Assembly: GCA_028551475.1 (NCBI GenBank) | Contig: CM052356.1 | Coordinates: 28,609,884 to 28,673,883, forward strand | Origin: Casuarina equisetifolia | Taxonomy: Eukaryota; Streptophyta; Magnoliopsida; Fagales; Casuarinaceae | Length of the DNA stretch: 64,000 bases | Direction: 5' to 3' | Shown: positions 1-10,599 of the stretch, piece after piece | How positions within the stretch are numbered: the stretch's first letter is position 1 | How the letters are laid out: each line of letters opens with the position of its first letter | Notes under the pieces: generated by a model | Told to the model about the DNA's origin: nothing | What the model saw: only the letters and a program-made list of their open reading frames with translations | The model's database searches: none | Program-made: the position numbers and the translations under genes

Positions 1-3000
1 GACTCTCGTCAAGGGCTAGGATTCCATTCTGAATCTGAGGCAACTTCCAATGAAATTGGAGAGTCCTCGAAGCAAATGGTGGACCAAGGAGTGTTATCTT
101 CTGATTCATTATTCTACAATAAGGAAATTAGTGCTGATGAGGGTTTAAATCGTGAGGTAGCACAAGTGCCTGAAGATCATATGGATGAAGTGTCACCTCC
201 ACAAAAAAATTCAGGGTTTTTGTCGATTGGAGGCATGAAATTGTACACACAAGACATATCTGATGAGGAAAGTGATGAGGATGAGGATAGAGAGTCACTA
301 GATGAAGGAAGCATGGGAGAATCTGAACCTGGAGAAGTGGTAGGATCATCTGAAAGTGATTGTTCTGAGGACTCATCTGATGCTGATTCAGATATTGACG
401 AAGAAATTGCAGAGGATTACGTAGAAGGAATTGGTGGAAGCGACAATGTCTTGGATGCCAAATGGTTGATGAAATCAGTTTTGAACGAATCAGATGATGA
501 CAGTTCTTCTAGTAATTGCTTAGATGAGACTGTAGAGAAGCTGGGTGGAATTGCTCTCCAGGATGCATCTAGGAATTATGGTAAGAAACCCAAATCAAAG
601 AAGAGAAACTCTTTTGTTCCCCGAGATGATGGATTATCGGCAATAGATGAGTTTATGCTCATCAAAGATTCAAGAACTGGTTCTAGAATAAAGAAGCATG
701 TCACTAAGTTTCCTCAGTCTTGGCCAACAGGGGCTCAAAAGAGTAAATATTCCGGAAACATTCGTGGTAAGTTTTTCCCTGACTTTTCTATTATCTGTTG
801 ACATACTTTTTTTTTTTAATTCCTGCTGAGAGTCTAATCTTCTTAAAATCAAGTGCTTAATTCATAATTTATGTCCAGGGGTGTGTGTCACCAAGATTGC
901 TTTGTCTAAACGCTGGCTTTAGTTGAGAGTATTGGAAGGATTTAATTGTCCAATCTCATCTTTGGCGTGGAGGGTTTTGGTTGTGCCTTTGCTTATATTT
1001 TCAGCAGCAGTAACAGATATGTCTGGGTGGCTGTGTGAAATGTACAAGTTTAAGCTTAAATTTGTTCGCCAGTGTCACTGAAACTCTGCTATTTGACTGA
1101 GTCTGCTGTACTAAGGGCTAGGGTCTAACTTCAGTATATGTTGTAAATTTTTCTAATTCACCCATGTTTCAGGTGCTAAAGAGAAACATCGTAAAGAAAT
1201 GATTGCAGTGAGGCGTCGGGAGAGAATGCTGAACCGAGGTGTTGATTTGGAGCAAATAAACATGGTAAAAGCAAGACAATAATTTCTTTTGTTGTTTTCA
1301 TTTCCAATGGAATCCTTGGATAAGTATAGATGCTATCCTTTTGTAAATAGTGGATAAGTATAGATGCTATCATTTCCTAAATAGTGCATAAGGTGTGGTA
1401 GTTCAGTTTCTCTGATTGTGAGGGAACCTGTTAAGTTCTGTTTGATGTTTTAGTATTGATCTTACCATGTGAAATGCTTATCTCTTTATTAACTATATAT
1501 TCTGTTGTTGCGAGTCAATAAGTGCAAGAATCCTTCTTAGCTAACCCACTGAGTTGATAAAGACATTTCTTTTTCCAAATTTTAGCCTTCTAGTTAGATA
1601 AGAATTAAGAAATTTAATTCTGAGCTTCCTGTAACTGATCGCTTACATTTGATTTCTCAGTAGTGCTAACAGACTCATTGTCTGCACTGTAGAAACTGGA
1701 GCAGATTGTATTGCATGGAGTAGATATATTTTCTTTTCAACCTATGCACCCCCGTGATTGTACGCAGGTAAAACCTTTCTTTCCACCCCACTTTCTCCTC
1801 CTTTCTGACCCTCTTCCTTATATTCTGGAACCATACTATTGATACAAATCATCCTAGCCTATGGGTGATTATAATATAAACCTTTTAAGTGCTATTGAGC
1901 TGCTTCGGATTTATTTTGTCATGAACAGAGTCCATTACTTGGAGAGGAATGGATAATGCAAACCTGAGTACTGAATTTCCAGTAGTACATTGACAAGTGA
2001 CTTATGTTGCTTAAAAAAAAGGCTTTTAGAAGTTTCACAGTTTGTATGAAATGAATTTTCATGCCATCTGCTGTGCTTGAAAGTTATGTATGAAATAGAT
2101 GTGAAGTTGTGGGAGTTACGGTTATTCATTCATTGATAAAGTTACAGCTTTTCTGATGTCTGCACAAGGGACTGTGGATAGTAGCAGAAACTGCAGTCTA
2201 AAAATTAAACTTCTGAAAAAAAAAAAGAGATGAGAAGAAGGGTTGAAACATTGTACTGCCAAAAGCAACAAGTCTCTATTAAGATAAAGATAACTTCAAT
2301 CAACAAAAACTGGCCATGGTTAGAAATGCTTAATTGTTACACTTCTCTTCCCCTTCCTGACCCTCTCCCTTCCCAGTCTTTTTTTCTTGGATTGCTGCAA
2401 TTTTCCAGTTTTCTAGTTTATCCAGAAGTTTAATAAGACTCCTATGTTCTAGAAAGGAAAAGTTTGTAAATTTTGTTGTGGATTTGGATTTCTTTATAAC
2501 ATTTGGGAGTTTTGATTAAATGACTATTTTAATGGAGGAGCCTGGAAAGAACTAGCAACCATAGGATCATGAAATTCCTGATTGAATTGTTAGAAAGCTG
2601 GAATTGTTGGGCATGAACTCTGGGCGGCATCAAAGTTTGCAATTATGTCCATCCTGCAACTTAACTAGTGGTTTTCATGCACCTACCAATTGTGTATAAT
2701 TTGCTCCAAAATTAGTCTAAGAAATCTCAAAATTTCATTTATATCAACTGTTTTTGATTATATTAGGTACGGAAGTTAGCTTCAATATATCGCTTGCAAA
2801 GTGGCTGCCAAGGTTCTGGAAAGAAAAGGTATGTAGACTAACATGTGTATATATGTGTGACTATGAGCTCAAGTACTTTTTACATGGTCAACATAGAGTT
2901 GGTTCCAAACTGGCTCTTATCTTGGTTTTTCAGATTTGTGACAGTGACGCAATCACAACACACATGCATGCCATCAGCCTATGATAAACTTCGCCTGGAA

Positions 3001-3955
3001 AAGGTTCATCTGCTCATTAAACTGCGTACTTATAACTACTGTTTTTTTTTTTTTTTCGGTGATCTGAAGATTTCTGCTGTGTGGTTCAGATAATCTCTTT
3101 ATGCCATTCTGACATATCTAAGTTCAGTTATTTCATTATGAGTTTCAGCTGATTGGTGCTGGCAAGGAGGAGGCTGATTTTGCTGTGACTGAAGCCTCAA
3201 ACTCAAAAACTGGAGGGAGAAACAAGGTAAAGAAGACTTCCAAGGGCAGCGATGAAGCAAGTGAGAAGAAACGGAGTGGAAAGCAGGGTTCATATGCCAA
3301 TCAGCCAGTTTCATTTGTATCGAGTGGTCCAATGCAATCAGATGCTGTTGAAATGACTGGAGATGATTCGCAAGAGATGGATGAAAATTGTAAAAATAAA
3401 GGTGTAGCAGAGTCGGCAAGCTTTGGGTCATTCGAGGTGCACACTAAGGGCTTTGGATCGAGAATGATGGCTAAAATGGGATTTACTGAAGGTGGAGGGT
3501 TAGGAAAGGATGGTCAAGGTATGGCACAGCCCATTGAAGTTGTCCAACGCCCAAAATTGCTTGGATTGGGTGTGGAGTTCAATCCTAGTGATGACCCAGC
3601 AGGGACCCGAACCCAAAAGATGCAAGTCTCCAGTGGCGACTCAACAAGGAAAAAATCACAACAGATTGGAGCTTTTGAAAAGCAAACAAAGGGATTGGGT
3701 GTGGAGTTCAATCCTAGTGATGACCCAGCAGGGAGCCGAACCCAAAAGATGCGAGTCTCCAGTGGTGACTCAACAAGGAAAAAATCACAACAGATTGGAG
3801 CTTTTGAAAAGCATACAAAGGGATTCGGATCGAAAATGATGGCAAAGATGGGTTTCGTAGAAGGCATGGGCTTGGGCAAGACTTCACAAGGCATAGTCAA
3901 TCCTTTGGCTGCTGTCAGGCTACCAAAATCGCGAGGGTTGGGTGCCAAAGAATAG
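1..3955 (+). CDS. R3H and G-patch domain nuclear protein (5' partial)
   Basis: Likely a nucleic-acid-binding nuclear protein of the plant R3H/G-patch (SQS1-like) family; G-patch proteins commonly partner DEAH-box helicases in RNA processing. Exons: <1-766, 1173-1264, 1693-1767, 2767-2828, 2934-3003, 3149-3955; all junctions are GT-AG and in frame. The window opens inside the gene, since the frame is open from base 1 with no start seen; 623 residues are visible. Numbered from the window edge, residues 60-140 are very acidic (D/E/S-rich), about 287-350 form the R3H domain (HGVDIFSFQPMHPRD; SQHTCMPSAYDK), and two G-patches lie near 457-507 (GFGSRMMAKMGFTEGGGLGK) and 580-623 (GFGSKMMAKMGFVEGMGLGK). 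The donor after 3003 (AAG|gttcat) is weak. A 129-bp tandem duplication separates the G-patches. An Arabidopsis counterpart is probably At3g09850 (from memory, not searched). Confidence 0.88.
3563..3820 (+). repeat. 129-bp tandem duplication inside the G-patch gene
   Basis: Two near-identical units, 3563-3691 and 3692-3820, each encode 43 residues beginning GLGVEFNPSDDPAG and ending in FEKQTK or FEKHTK. The period is exactly 43 codons, so the frame is kept. Only a few substitutions separate the units (for example Thr to Ser, Gln to Arg and Gln to His), which suggests recent origin or ongoing homogenisation. Confidence 0.93.
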
Positions 3956-4051
3956 GTATCATACAATTTACTTAAATTTAACATTTCTAGGCTCACTCTA
4001 ATTCATGTTCAGTCCCTTGTAAAGTTGCTAAAGATGGCACATTATTTCCAC

Positions 4052-4320
4052 AATAAAGATTGTGCAAGATCATCAAACCTTCTGCTTTCATTTATTATAT
4101 TTCGCCGGGATCTCCCCTTTCAAAGAGGATGCACAATAATGTCCATGTACAAAAAAGTATTTACGTTTTCATTTCTATTAAGTGTTGTACCTCATATTCT
4201 GACATCTTTTGTATGAGAAATTGATGGTATATCAGCCATTTTGGAAATTGGCATGGAATTGGTAACTAGTTCAATCATTGGTTCCTTTTGCAGTTTGCAA
4301 GTTGTAATATAGGCAATAAA
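4052..4320 (+). terminator. Poly(A) signals of the G-patch gene
   Basis: AATAAA hexamers lie at 4052-4057 and 4315-4320, about 100 and 360 bases after the stop codon, in AT-rich DNA with no open frame of note. Either could direct 3' end formation; the assignment rests on position and motif only. Confidence 0.4.
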
Positions 4321-5900
4321 CATTTCTTAAGGGCTGTTGTTGACATCCCCGGAAGTAATCTACATTATTATCGATTTGGTGGGACAAATATCATCTTAGA
4401 CCTAACTAATAATTTGACATACTAACCAATCCTGGTGAAATGTATAATAGGCTATATACTAGAAACGCCTGATTGATTGATTTAGGAACAGAGTTTCATT
4501 CTTCGGGTAAATCATCAACATCATCTCCTCTGGGCCATGATGTGGCTTTGTTCTATTGCACAATGTCCCAACTTGATCAAGAACAACATGCGTTTAGCCA
4601 TACAAATCTCAACCACCATACCCAAATCATTGAATTTCATGATTCCACTGATCATTGAATAAATGAATGCTCTTCGACAATCCAGCCAGAAATGATAGAA
4701 AAAGGGGGGCTTAAATTTCAATTCCAATGGTCATCGACATATTTCTTTCTTTATTTTAACAGTAGGGGACGAATCACAATAAACTCAACCTTGTTGCTTC
4801 TGGTGTCCTCTCCTCGTCACGTTCTGGATGGTGTACCTTCCAAGTTTCCCTGCGAAAGTGATATCCAATTCTAAAAATGTTGTTAGTTTGAGTGATATCT
4901 CCATGGTTTTGTGCCTTCGAGGTGTGAATCAAAGATTAAACTAGTGGCATCTCATGCGTCACCCTCTAATAGATTCTACTGCTGGCATTTTTTTATTGGA
5001 TCCTTCATTCTGGTTACAGTTATGATAGAGAAGGATGAAAAGAATTGGGTCACATAGACTTAGATCTAGAACAGAAGCCGAGCCCTGTAATCTATAAAAT
5101 ACACAAGAGCACAGTGATTCTCTTCTTTAAGGCATTGACCCGCCAAATTAGTGCCAAACTTAGTTAAACTCCAAGCAAGTCAAGCCACAAAACTTAGAAT
5201 GGTCTCCACGTTCTCCCTTTTTCCCACACCAAATGCATTATACCTTTGCTTGAAACAGGATCATGGTCAAAATCAGACAATTAATATCCTTTTAATCTCC
5301 GGGTTTTACAACTTGTTAGAATAAATGGGGATTAAACTTGGAATTTACAAGCAAAAGAAACAACGTGATTCTGTGTCTTTTTTCAATGAAAGTTGGGTAG
5401 AAAACAGTTTTCTAACTCGATGATTCCAAGAACTTGTTGCCTGCAAAGTCTTGGATTCTACGCGTCCAAAAATTCTACCAAAATTATTCTAGAAGAAGGT
5501 ATTTTGACTAAATATACTTATTTTTCTCATTGAAGGGTAAGAATGACTTGAAAAAAATAGGGGTCTTTGGATCAAATGAGTTCCCCAATTAGTATAAGAG
5601 AAACAAAAGTCTTCTTTATCATCTTAACTATATTCTAAGGTGCAATTATGATATGAATTTGCATTAAAAAAACTAATGAAAATTTTAATTTACTGTTTGG
5701 CTTTGAAGAAACGAAAATGGTGAGAATTGAATGTTTGGGGTAATTAACTATTAAACTATCTTGTTACCAAAACTGACAATTAAATGGCTAATAGAAATTG
5801 ACCCCTGAGGCCAGGCCCCGGCTCATATTCTATCAATAGTTAGGGGCATTATGGTCAATAAGGGGAAAAAGAGGACTTCTTGGGCTTGCCTGGGGGAGTA
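4321..5900. other. Intergenic spacer without a gene
   Basis: AT-rich spacer between the G-patch gene and the TM9SF gene. Frames are short and frequently interrupted on both strands, and no protein domain, tRNA or clear repeat was recognised. The last few hundred bases should carry the TM9SF promoter. Confidence 0.6.
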
Positions 5901-5910
5901 GAAACCAACC

Positions 5911-5920
5911 ATATATAAAT
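5911..5920 (+). promoter_or_regulatory. TATA box of the TM9SF gene
   Basis: The sequence ATATATAAAT sits about 30 bases before a pyrimidine-rich leader that leads into the nonaspanin gene. Transcription would start near 5945. Motif and spacing are the only evidence. Confidence 0.55.
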
Positions 5921-6047
5921 GTGATTCGCCCTCCGCGCAAATTCCTCGTTCTTTTTTTCTGGTTTGGAGGACGTCCGGAGAGCTCCATTTTCCGGTGTTC
6001 ATCTCCTTTGTTCTGTCGCTTTCTCTGTTTCTGTCTCTGCACTGAAG

Positions 6048-6173
6048 GTCAGTTAGATCTGTACTTCCTCGCCAAGATTTCCCATTTTATGTTGTCTTAT
6101 GTTTAGTCTAATTCCTTAAATTTGCACTACTAGAACTACGTTTAATTTTCTTGTTTTTGATATTTGAATCTAG
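6048..6173 (+). other. Probable 5'-UTR intron of the TM9SF gene
   Basis: A donor-like AAG|gtcagt at 6047/6048 and a TAG acceptor ending at 6173 bound a 126-base AT-rich stretch in the leader, 100 bases before the start codon. Leader introns are common in plant housekeeping genes. No transcript evidence is available. Confidence 0.45.
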
Positions 6174-6275
6174 GATTTATTCGATCGTAGAATTTGCCGT
6201 CATCTTTGCTTTTTCGCTCGTTTTCTGATCTGGGTCGTCCAGATCTGGAACAAATCCAACGCAAATCTTGCGAAA

Positions 6276-8249
6276 ATGGGGTCTTTGAATCAATTTGGGA
6301 TATGGGTCTTGACCCTTTGCATGGTATTGCAATCTGGTTATGGATTTTACCTTCCGGGTAGTTACCCACTTAAGTATGGTGTCGGTGGGAAGTTGTCGGT
6401 GAAAGTGAACTCTCTCACTTCCATCGATACAGAAATGCCGTTTAGCTATTACAGTTTGCCCTTCTGCAAGCCCCAAGAGGGTGTCAAGGACAGCGCTGAG
6501 AATCTTGGCGAGCTTCTCATGGGGGATCGGATTGAAAACTCTCCGTATCGGTTTAAGATGTACACCAATGAGACTGAGATCTTTTTGTGTAAGTCGGATC
6601 CACTGTCGGGCGAGACTTTTAAGATCTTGAAGAAAAGAATTGACGAGATGTATCAGGTCAACTTGATTCTTGATAACCTGCCGGCTATTCGGTATACAAA
6701 GAAGGAGGGTTATGTTCTGCGGTGGACGGGGTACCCTGTTGGGGTTAAGCTTCAGGATGATTATTATATATTCAACCATTTGAAATTCAAGGTGCTCGTT
6801 CATAAGTATGAGGAGACCAATATGGCCAATGTAATGGGGACTGGTGATGCAGCGGAGGTGATACAGACAGCTGGAAAGGAAGGATCGGATGGGCCTGAGT
6901 ACATGGTTGTTGGATTTGAGGTGATACCTTGCAGTGTTGTTCATAATATTGATTCAGCGAAGAATTTGAAAATGTACGACAAGTACCCAAGTCCAGTGAA
7001 ATGTGATCCCAATACGGTGTCTATGCCAATCAAGGAAGGGCAATCGATTATCTTCACCTATGATGTTGAATTTGAAAAGAGTGACATCAAGTGGCCATCA
7101 AGGTGGGATGCTTATCTGAAGATGGAGGGGTCGAAAGTCCATTGGTTCTCAATTTTGAACTCTCTCATGGTGATTACTTTTCTTGCTGGTATTGTGCTTG
7201 TCATTTTCCTGAGGACTGTTAGGCGGGATCTAACCCGATATGAGGAACTTGACAAGGAGGCTCAAGCCCAGATGAATGAGGAATTGTCTGGGTGGAAGCT
7301 CGTTGTGGGAGATGTGTTCCGAGCTCCAACCAATCCTGCCCTTCTGTGCATCATGGTCGGAGATGGTGTTCAGATTCTTGGAATGGCTGTTGTAACCATA
7401 TTGTTTGCAGCTTTTGGATTCATGTCACCTGCTTCACGTGGAACACTTATTACAGGTATGCTGTTTTTCTATATGATACTTGGTATTGCAGCTGGATATG
7501 TTGCAGTTCGACTCTGGAGGACAATTGGCTGTGGTGATTATAAAGGATGGGTTTCAGTCTCATGGAAGGCTGCTTGTTTCTTCCCCGGTATTGCATTCTT
7601 GATCCTCACCATTTTGAATTTCCTCTTATGGGGAAGTCACAGCACAGGAGCTATTCCATTTACGCTTTTTGTTGTCCTGATTCTCCTCTGGTTCTGTATC
7701 TCGGTTCCTCTTACCTTAATTGGTGGTTATCTGGGCGCAAAAGCACCTCATATTGAATACCCTGTTCGAACGAACCAGATTCCTAGGGAAATCCCAGCTC
7801 AGAAATATCCATCTTGGCTTCTTGTTCTTGGAGCTGGCACACTCCCTTTTGGCACCCTTTTCATTGAGCTCTTCTTTATCATGTCTAGCATTTGGATGGG
7901 CCGAGTGTACTATGTCTTTGGGTTCCTCTTTATTGTCATGGTCCTTCTGGTGGTGGTTTGTGCTGAGGTATCTTTGGTCTTAACCTACATGCATCTCTGT
8001 GTCGAGGACTGGAAATGGTGGTGGAAATCATTCTTTGCCTCTGGTTCTGTCGCCATCTACATTTTCTTGTACTCCATAAACTACCTTGTCTTTGACCTCA
8101 AGAGTTTGAGTGGCCCTGTTTCTGCAACTCTTTATTTGGGATATTCACTCTTCATGGTTCTCGCAATCATGCTGGCAACCGGCACAGTTGGGTTCCTTTC
8201 CTCATTCTGGTTTGTGCATTACTTGTTCTCTTCTGTGAAGCTGGATTGA
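6276..8249 (+). CDS. Transmembrane 9 superfamily protein (nonaspanin)
   Basis: Intronless 657-residue frame of the TM9SF/EMP70 family, Golgi/endosomal multispanning proteins implicated in membrane-protein sorting. Residues 1-23 are a hydrophobic signal peptide ending near SGYGFYLPGSYP. A lumenal domain of about 260 residues follows (conserved FCKP, PYRFKMYTNE and RWTGYPVGV), then a first membrane segment near 292-312 (SLMVITFLAGIVLVIFL) and eight more from about 360 to the C terminus, including PRNQIPR-region-like VRTNQIPREIPAQ. The tail ends SSVKLD, matching the family KxD/E Golgi-retention motif. The length is typical for plant TMN7-TMN10. The start is the first ATG after the leader, in context AAAATGG. 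Nothing suggests disruption. Confidence 0.96.
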   Translation: MGSLNQFGIWVLTLCMVLQSGYGFYLPGSYPLKYGVGGKLSVKVNSLTSIDTEMPFSYYSLPFCKPQEGVKDSAENLGELLMGDRIENSPYRFKMYTNETEIFLCKSDPLSGETFKILKKRIDEMYQVNLILDNLPAIRYTKKEGYVLRWTGYPVGVKLQDDYYIFNHLKFKVLVHKYEETNMANVMGTGDAAEVIQTAGKEGSDGPEYMVVGFEVIPCSVVHNIDSAKNLKMYDKYPSPVKCDPNTVSMPIKEGQSIIFTYDVEFEKSDIKWPSRWDAYLKMEGSKVHWFSILNSLMVITFLAGIVLVIFLRTVRRDLTRYEELDKEAQAQMNEELSGWKLVVGDVFRAPTNPALLCIMVGDGVQILGMAVVTILFAAFGFMSPASRGTLITGMLFFYMILGIAAGYVAVRLWRTIGCGDYKGWVSVSWKAACFFPGIAFLILTILNFLLWGSHSTGAIPFTLFVVLILLWFCISVPLTLIGGYLGAKAPHIEYPVRTNQIPREIPAQKYPSWLLVLGAGTLPFGTLFIELFFIMSSIWMGRVYYVFGFLFIVMVLLVVVCAEVSLVLTYMHLCVEDWKWWWKSFFASGSVAIYIFLYSINYLVFDLKSLSGPVSATLYLGYSLFMVLAIMLATGTVGFLSSFWFVHYLFSSVKLD

Positions 8250-9600
8250 GGACTTTCTTGGCTCAAATGATTGGCACTTGAAGAGCATTGGTGATCATTC
8301 AAGGGACAAAAGAACTTGACCCTTAAAGAGATGTTAAGTGATGTTTACTTTTCTACAGTTTATTTCGCTAGGTAACTGAGAAAATGTAATAACAGCAATT
8401 CCTCCAGTTTTGCTTAATTCTTTATTAGATGGATGTCATGGCCCTATAGTTTGCTACCAAAAGTTCATTTGCATTCTGGCGAATAGGAGGCAGTTTAGCG
8501 GGTGTTAGTTGACGTATTAGCATGAACTTTTCGGCTAATAAGATCTGTATGGTTTGAAATGCTATAGTACTATCATATGCTGCTTATTTTCTTGGTAACT
8601 TTGAATTACACTGAGTTGTTTTGTCTTGCTTATTTGTAAGAGAATGTATGTGAATTAGGCGTGGGGAAATCGGTGTTAAGACCATTTTGGTCCTAGTCAA
8701 CATTAGTTTCAATTGAGTTACATGCCTCATGACCAATTCTTCTCGCTGCATGTAGTGAAATTAGTGTACGACTTAGCACGTGATCTGAGTTGCACAATTG
8801 AGTGCAGACTGCTGCCTTCAGAGTATATTTAAAGAGACTTCCTTGTCGGTCGCTTGGGACTTGATTTACATGGCTAAGCTGTGGTTTCAAGTCTTTTGCA
8901 AGCAATACCACCAAAAAAAGGGCTGTTTTACAGATGGTCCAACTAGATCAGTATAGAGTTAAGAGGAAAAAGAAGAAAATTAAAAAATGGTGGAGGTTAA
9001 ATCGAAGGCTTCCCCATAATCATACTACTCGCAAGCCAAGGAAAGGGGTCATGAAGAAACATCGGTTTCATAGAAGAAACCCAGTGGAGCTAATGGAAGG
9101 CCTCTTAAGAGACAGAAGGAGAATGTGAACGTAAAGAAAACAACAATAGAGGGCCATAAGCCCAGCTACGGAGCCATGGGGAAAACAAAAGGGAAGGACA
9201 GCAAGAGAGAAACGGAGATGGTGGTATAGGGCTGTGCAAGATTCCATGAAGAGGGTGGAGAGAATAGCTTGCTTGCAGGAAAAATTGAAGGCCCAAGTGG
9301 TTCTTGTAGTTTGATTAAGCTCCTCCCTCCGGTGCTTGATGCTGTCTCATTAGCCCGTAAAATTACATTAGTACTTTTCACTCAACAATGGAGGGACTTC
9401 AACCCAAAGCTTCAATCCAACTACTTTGGATTTACATTAGTCACAACAAAATTTTAAAATTTAAGAACATTTGAGATTTACACTAGAATATTTGAATTTC
9501 TGTTCATCAAGCAAACCTTGCCAAAAAGGCAAATAAACCAATTGAGAACCAAAGTAATATATTATAACAATGTTTTGACTTTTGACTTTTGAGTTTTGGT
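8250..9600. other. TM9SF 3' UTR and spacer
   Basis: The first 200-300 bases are probably the 3' UTR of the nonaspanin gene. Beyond that no gene is recognised. A 64-codon very basic frame at 8934-9128 has no recognisable domain and looks like chance in purine-rich DNA. Confidence 0.5.
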
Positions 9601-10360
9601 TTTGTGCTTATAAATTATGAGGCATTCTTCAATTATTGTACACAAGGATAGAGAGTAACATTTAAATATACAAAGTTTTTCTCTATTTCCTCTTTGATTC
9701 TTTGTTTTATTAGCCACATTTTAGGATTATATTAATCCTAAGTTATTTCTACATAATATCTTGTTTACAAAAAGCCTTGAATTCCAACTCCATTCGAAAT
9801 CAACAATTGTTCAATAGGTGGTTTAAGCAGACATTTTGGATTTAATTTCTTCTCATGAAATTATAGGAAATAATATGTTGTTAGTTGCCGCAAGCTGAAT
9901 ACAATGCATTGTTGATATAAATGCTAAACTCATACGAATCAAAGCCTTACTCATTGATCTCTATTACACTAACCCCAGTCTTCTATTCCTTTGTGTGACA
10001 AGAAATCAATCATATATATCATTAACAATGCTATCTTATATGCATGGATTAAACATAGAAGTTAATTACCATATTGTTTCTGTACAATATATTTCCTTTG
10101 TCAATCAACCTATTAATATCTTTACCAAAGAGCTATTCACTAGCTTTTACAATTTAAGTTTGTGGTACACTTTATCACTTCAACTTGCAATGAGATGTTG
10201 ACAAACCATATTCTTCCATGTCAGCCTATAGATAAGATAACATTTCAATATACAAAATTTCTTTCTCTCTCTTATCTTTGTTCCTTTCTTTTATTAGCGA
10301 CATCTTAAGATTATATCAATCCTTAATTATTTTTACAATTCACAATGAATCCCAACCCCA
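9600..10360 (+). mobile_element. Degenerate Ty1/copia remnant (RNase H end with flanking repeats)
   Basis: Between about 9880 and 10200 the plus strand resembles the end of a copia polyprotein: a decayed AEYNAL (for AEYRAL), then HGLNIEVNYHIV (compare the canonical HxRTKHIExxYHxVR) and YISFVNQPINIFTKEL (compare the D-x-L/F-TK-x-L motif). Several stops interrupt it. A direct repeat of about 130-150 bases flanks it (about 9645-9795 and 10218-10360; shared elements include TATACAAA, TTTTATTAGC and AGATTATAT/AGGATTATAT), probably the LTRs of an internally deleted element. Boundaries and target-site duplication were not resolved. Confidence 0.6.
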
Positions 10361-10568
10361 CCTCCCAAAATCCTTTTTTTTTTTTTTTTCAATTCTTTTT
10401 ACAGCTCTGGTATATTCTACTGACACAGAATATCAATGTTATTTAGTTAGAAATGGCCGAAAACCTTAAATCCGTCGCATTGGTGCCTTATTATCGTTGG
10501 CATCAGGCAGTATCGACCACTTATTCGAAGCCTTCCAGCTTCTCTTGCTTTGTCAAATTTCTCTTCTA

Positions 10569-10592
10569 TCTCTCTCTCTCTCTCTCTCTCTC
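10569..10592. repeat. CT microsatellite in the adenylate kinase leader
   Basis: An uninterrupted CT dinucleotide run ends eight bases before the likely start codon at 10600. Pyrimidine runs of this kind are common in plant leaders and vary in length between individuals. Confidence 0.9.
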
Positions 10593-10599
10593 AGCAACG

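Noticed and set aside
5833..6042. 69-codon basic frame on the minus strand
   Set aside because: It is the complement of the TM9SF promoter and pyrimidine-rich leader; purine-rich DNA yields Lys/Arg-rich frames by chance.
6177..6944. 255-codon minus-strand frame
   Set aside because: A long open frame opposite the high-quality TM9SF coding sequence; an antisense shadow.
8934..9128. 64-codon very basic plus-strand frame
   Set aside because: Low complexity (KRKKKKIKK), no domain and no flanking gene structure.
10453..10599. Upstream ATG extending the adenylate kinase by 49 residues
   Set aside because: It would translate the CT microsatellite, and the sequence from 10600 alone gives a standard Ser/Thr-rich transit peptide.
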